Shown here piece after piece: positions 5,823 through 6,048 of a stretch of DNA of 6,048 bases. Source of the stretch: an uncultured Xanthobacteraceae bacterium (lineage in GTDB: Bacteria; Pseudomonadota; Alphaproteobacteria; Rhizobiales; Xanthobacteraceae). The position numbers and the translations under genes are program-made. Under the pieces are notes generated by a model. It did no database searches. It was not told the DNA's origin and was given only the letters and a program-made list of their open reading frames with translations. Position 1 is the stretch's first letter. Every line of letters begins with the position of its first letter. The stretch spans positions 1-6,048 of the forward strand of contig CATPBC010000330.1 of the NCBI GenBank assembly GCA_955652195.1, in the 5' to 3' direction.

Positions 5823-6048
5823 ATGACCGCCTATATCGCCCGCCGTATTCTTTTCATGATCCCTACGATTTTGGGGATCATGCTGGTCTCGTTCGTCGTG
5901 GTTCAATTCGCGCCGGGCGGACCGGTGGAGCGCGTCATCGCGCAATTGTCCGGCGCCGATACCGGCGCGACGTCGCGCATTTCCGGCTCGGCCAGCGGCG
6001 ATTTCAGTTCGCGCGGCGCCGGCGCAAGCGGCCCCCAGGCCGAGGTCA
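5823..6048 (+). CDS. yejB: ABC peptide transporter permease YejB, N-terminal part, truncated by window edge
   Basis: This reads 75 residues before the window ends; YejB is usually about 350-370 residues. It is an inner-membrane permease that pairs with YejE, with YejF as the ATPase. MTAYIARRILFMIPTILGIMLVSFVVVQFAPGGPVE is the typical N-terminus: a positively charged start, one transmembrane helix (about residues 9-27), then the QFAPGGPV motif (28-35) shared by dipeptide/oligopeptide permeases. The following Gly/Ser/Ala-rich stretch (about 45-75, including FSSRGAGASG) matches the long periplasmic loop after the first helix that distinguishes YejB from shorter DppB-type permeases. The ATG at 5823 begins the conserved N-terminus; its Shine-Dalgarno is weak. 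It follows the second binding-protein gene in the same orientation, across the palindrome-bearing gap. Confidence 0.92.
   Translation, partial: MTAYIARRILFMIPTILGIMLVSFVVVQFAPGGPVERVIAQLSGADTGATSRISGSASGDFSSRGAGASGPQAEV

Noticed and set aside
5643..5945. Open frame of 100 codons on the minus strand over the palindrome region and the yejB start
   Set aside because: It runs through a palindrome and antisense to yejB and has no recognisable motif.

Overview
The window looks like an ordinary chromosomal stretch of an alphaproteobacterium of the Hyphomicrobiales (Bradyrhizobium/Xanthobacteraceae-like). This rests on the high G+C, the strong third-position G/C bias that opens long antisense shadow frames, the kdsB / membrane-anchored cytochrome c neighbourhood, and a yejA-yejA-yejB order seen in rhizobia and relatives. 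The taxonomic placement is inference; no marker gene is present.

Layout: (1) 1-547, minus strand: the N-terminal three quarters of kdsB (CMP-KDO synthetase, lipopolysaccharide precursor synthesis), cut by the window's left edge. (2) 562-837: a non-coding element of about 276 bp bounded by terminal inverted repeats of about 35 bp, best read as a MITE or gutted IS, whose tip lies about 15 bp from the kdsB start. (3) 927-1595, plus strand: a membrane-anchored c-type cytochrome of the CycM type with an extra Pro/Ala-rich tail. (4) 1596-1736: a gap with weak hairpins, an operator-like dyad and a good ribosome binding site. (5) 1737-3614 and 3611-5509: two paralogous periplasmic peptide-binding proteins (YejA family), each with a Tat-like signal peptide, coupled by a 4-base GTGA overlap. 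(6) 5510-5822: a 313-bp gap holding two tandem long palindromes (77 and 75 bp) that look like diverged relatives. (7) 5823-6048: the start of yejB, the first permease subunit of the same ABC importer, cut by the right edge.

Functionally, the right two thirds is the front of a YejABEF-type peptide ABC transporter operon in which two binding proteins probably serve one YejB-YejE-YejF channel. Related transporters are known for microcin C uptake (Escherichia coli), antimicrobial-peptide phenotypes (Brucella, Sinorhizobium) and muropeptide import (Agrobacterium). The left third is envelope and respiratory housekeeping.

I see no convincing new multi-gene system. The least explained parts are the three inverted-repeat elements: one pressed against the kdsB start, and a pair inside the yej operon, where they could alter the ratio of binding protein to permease.
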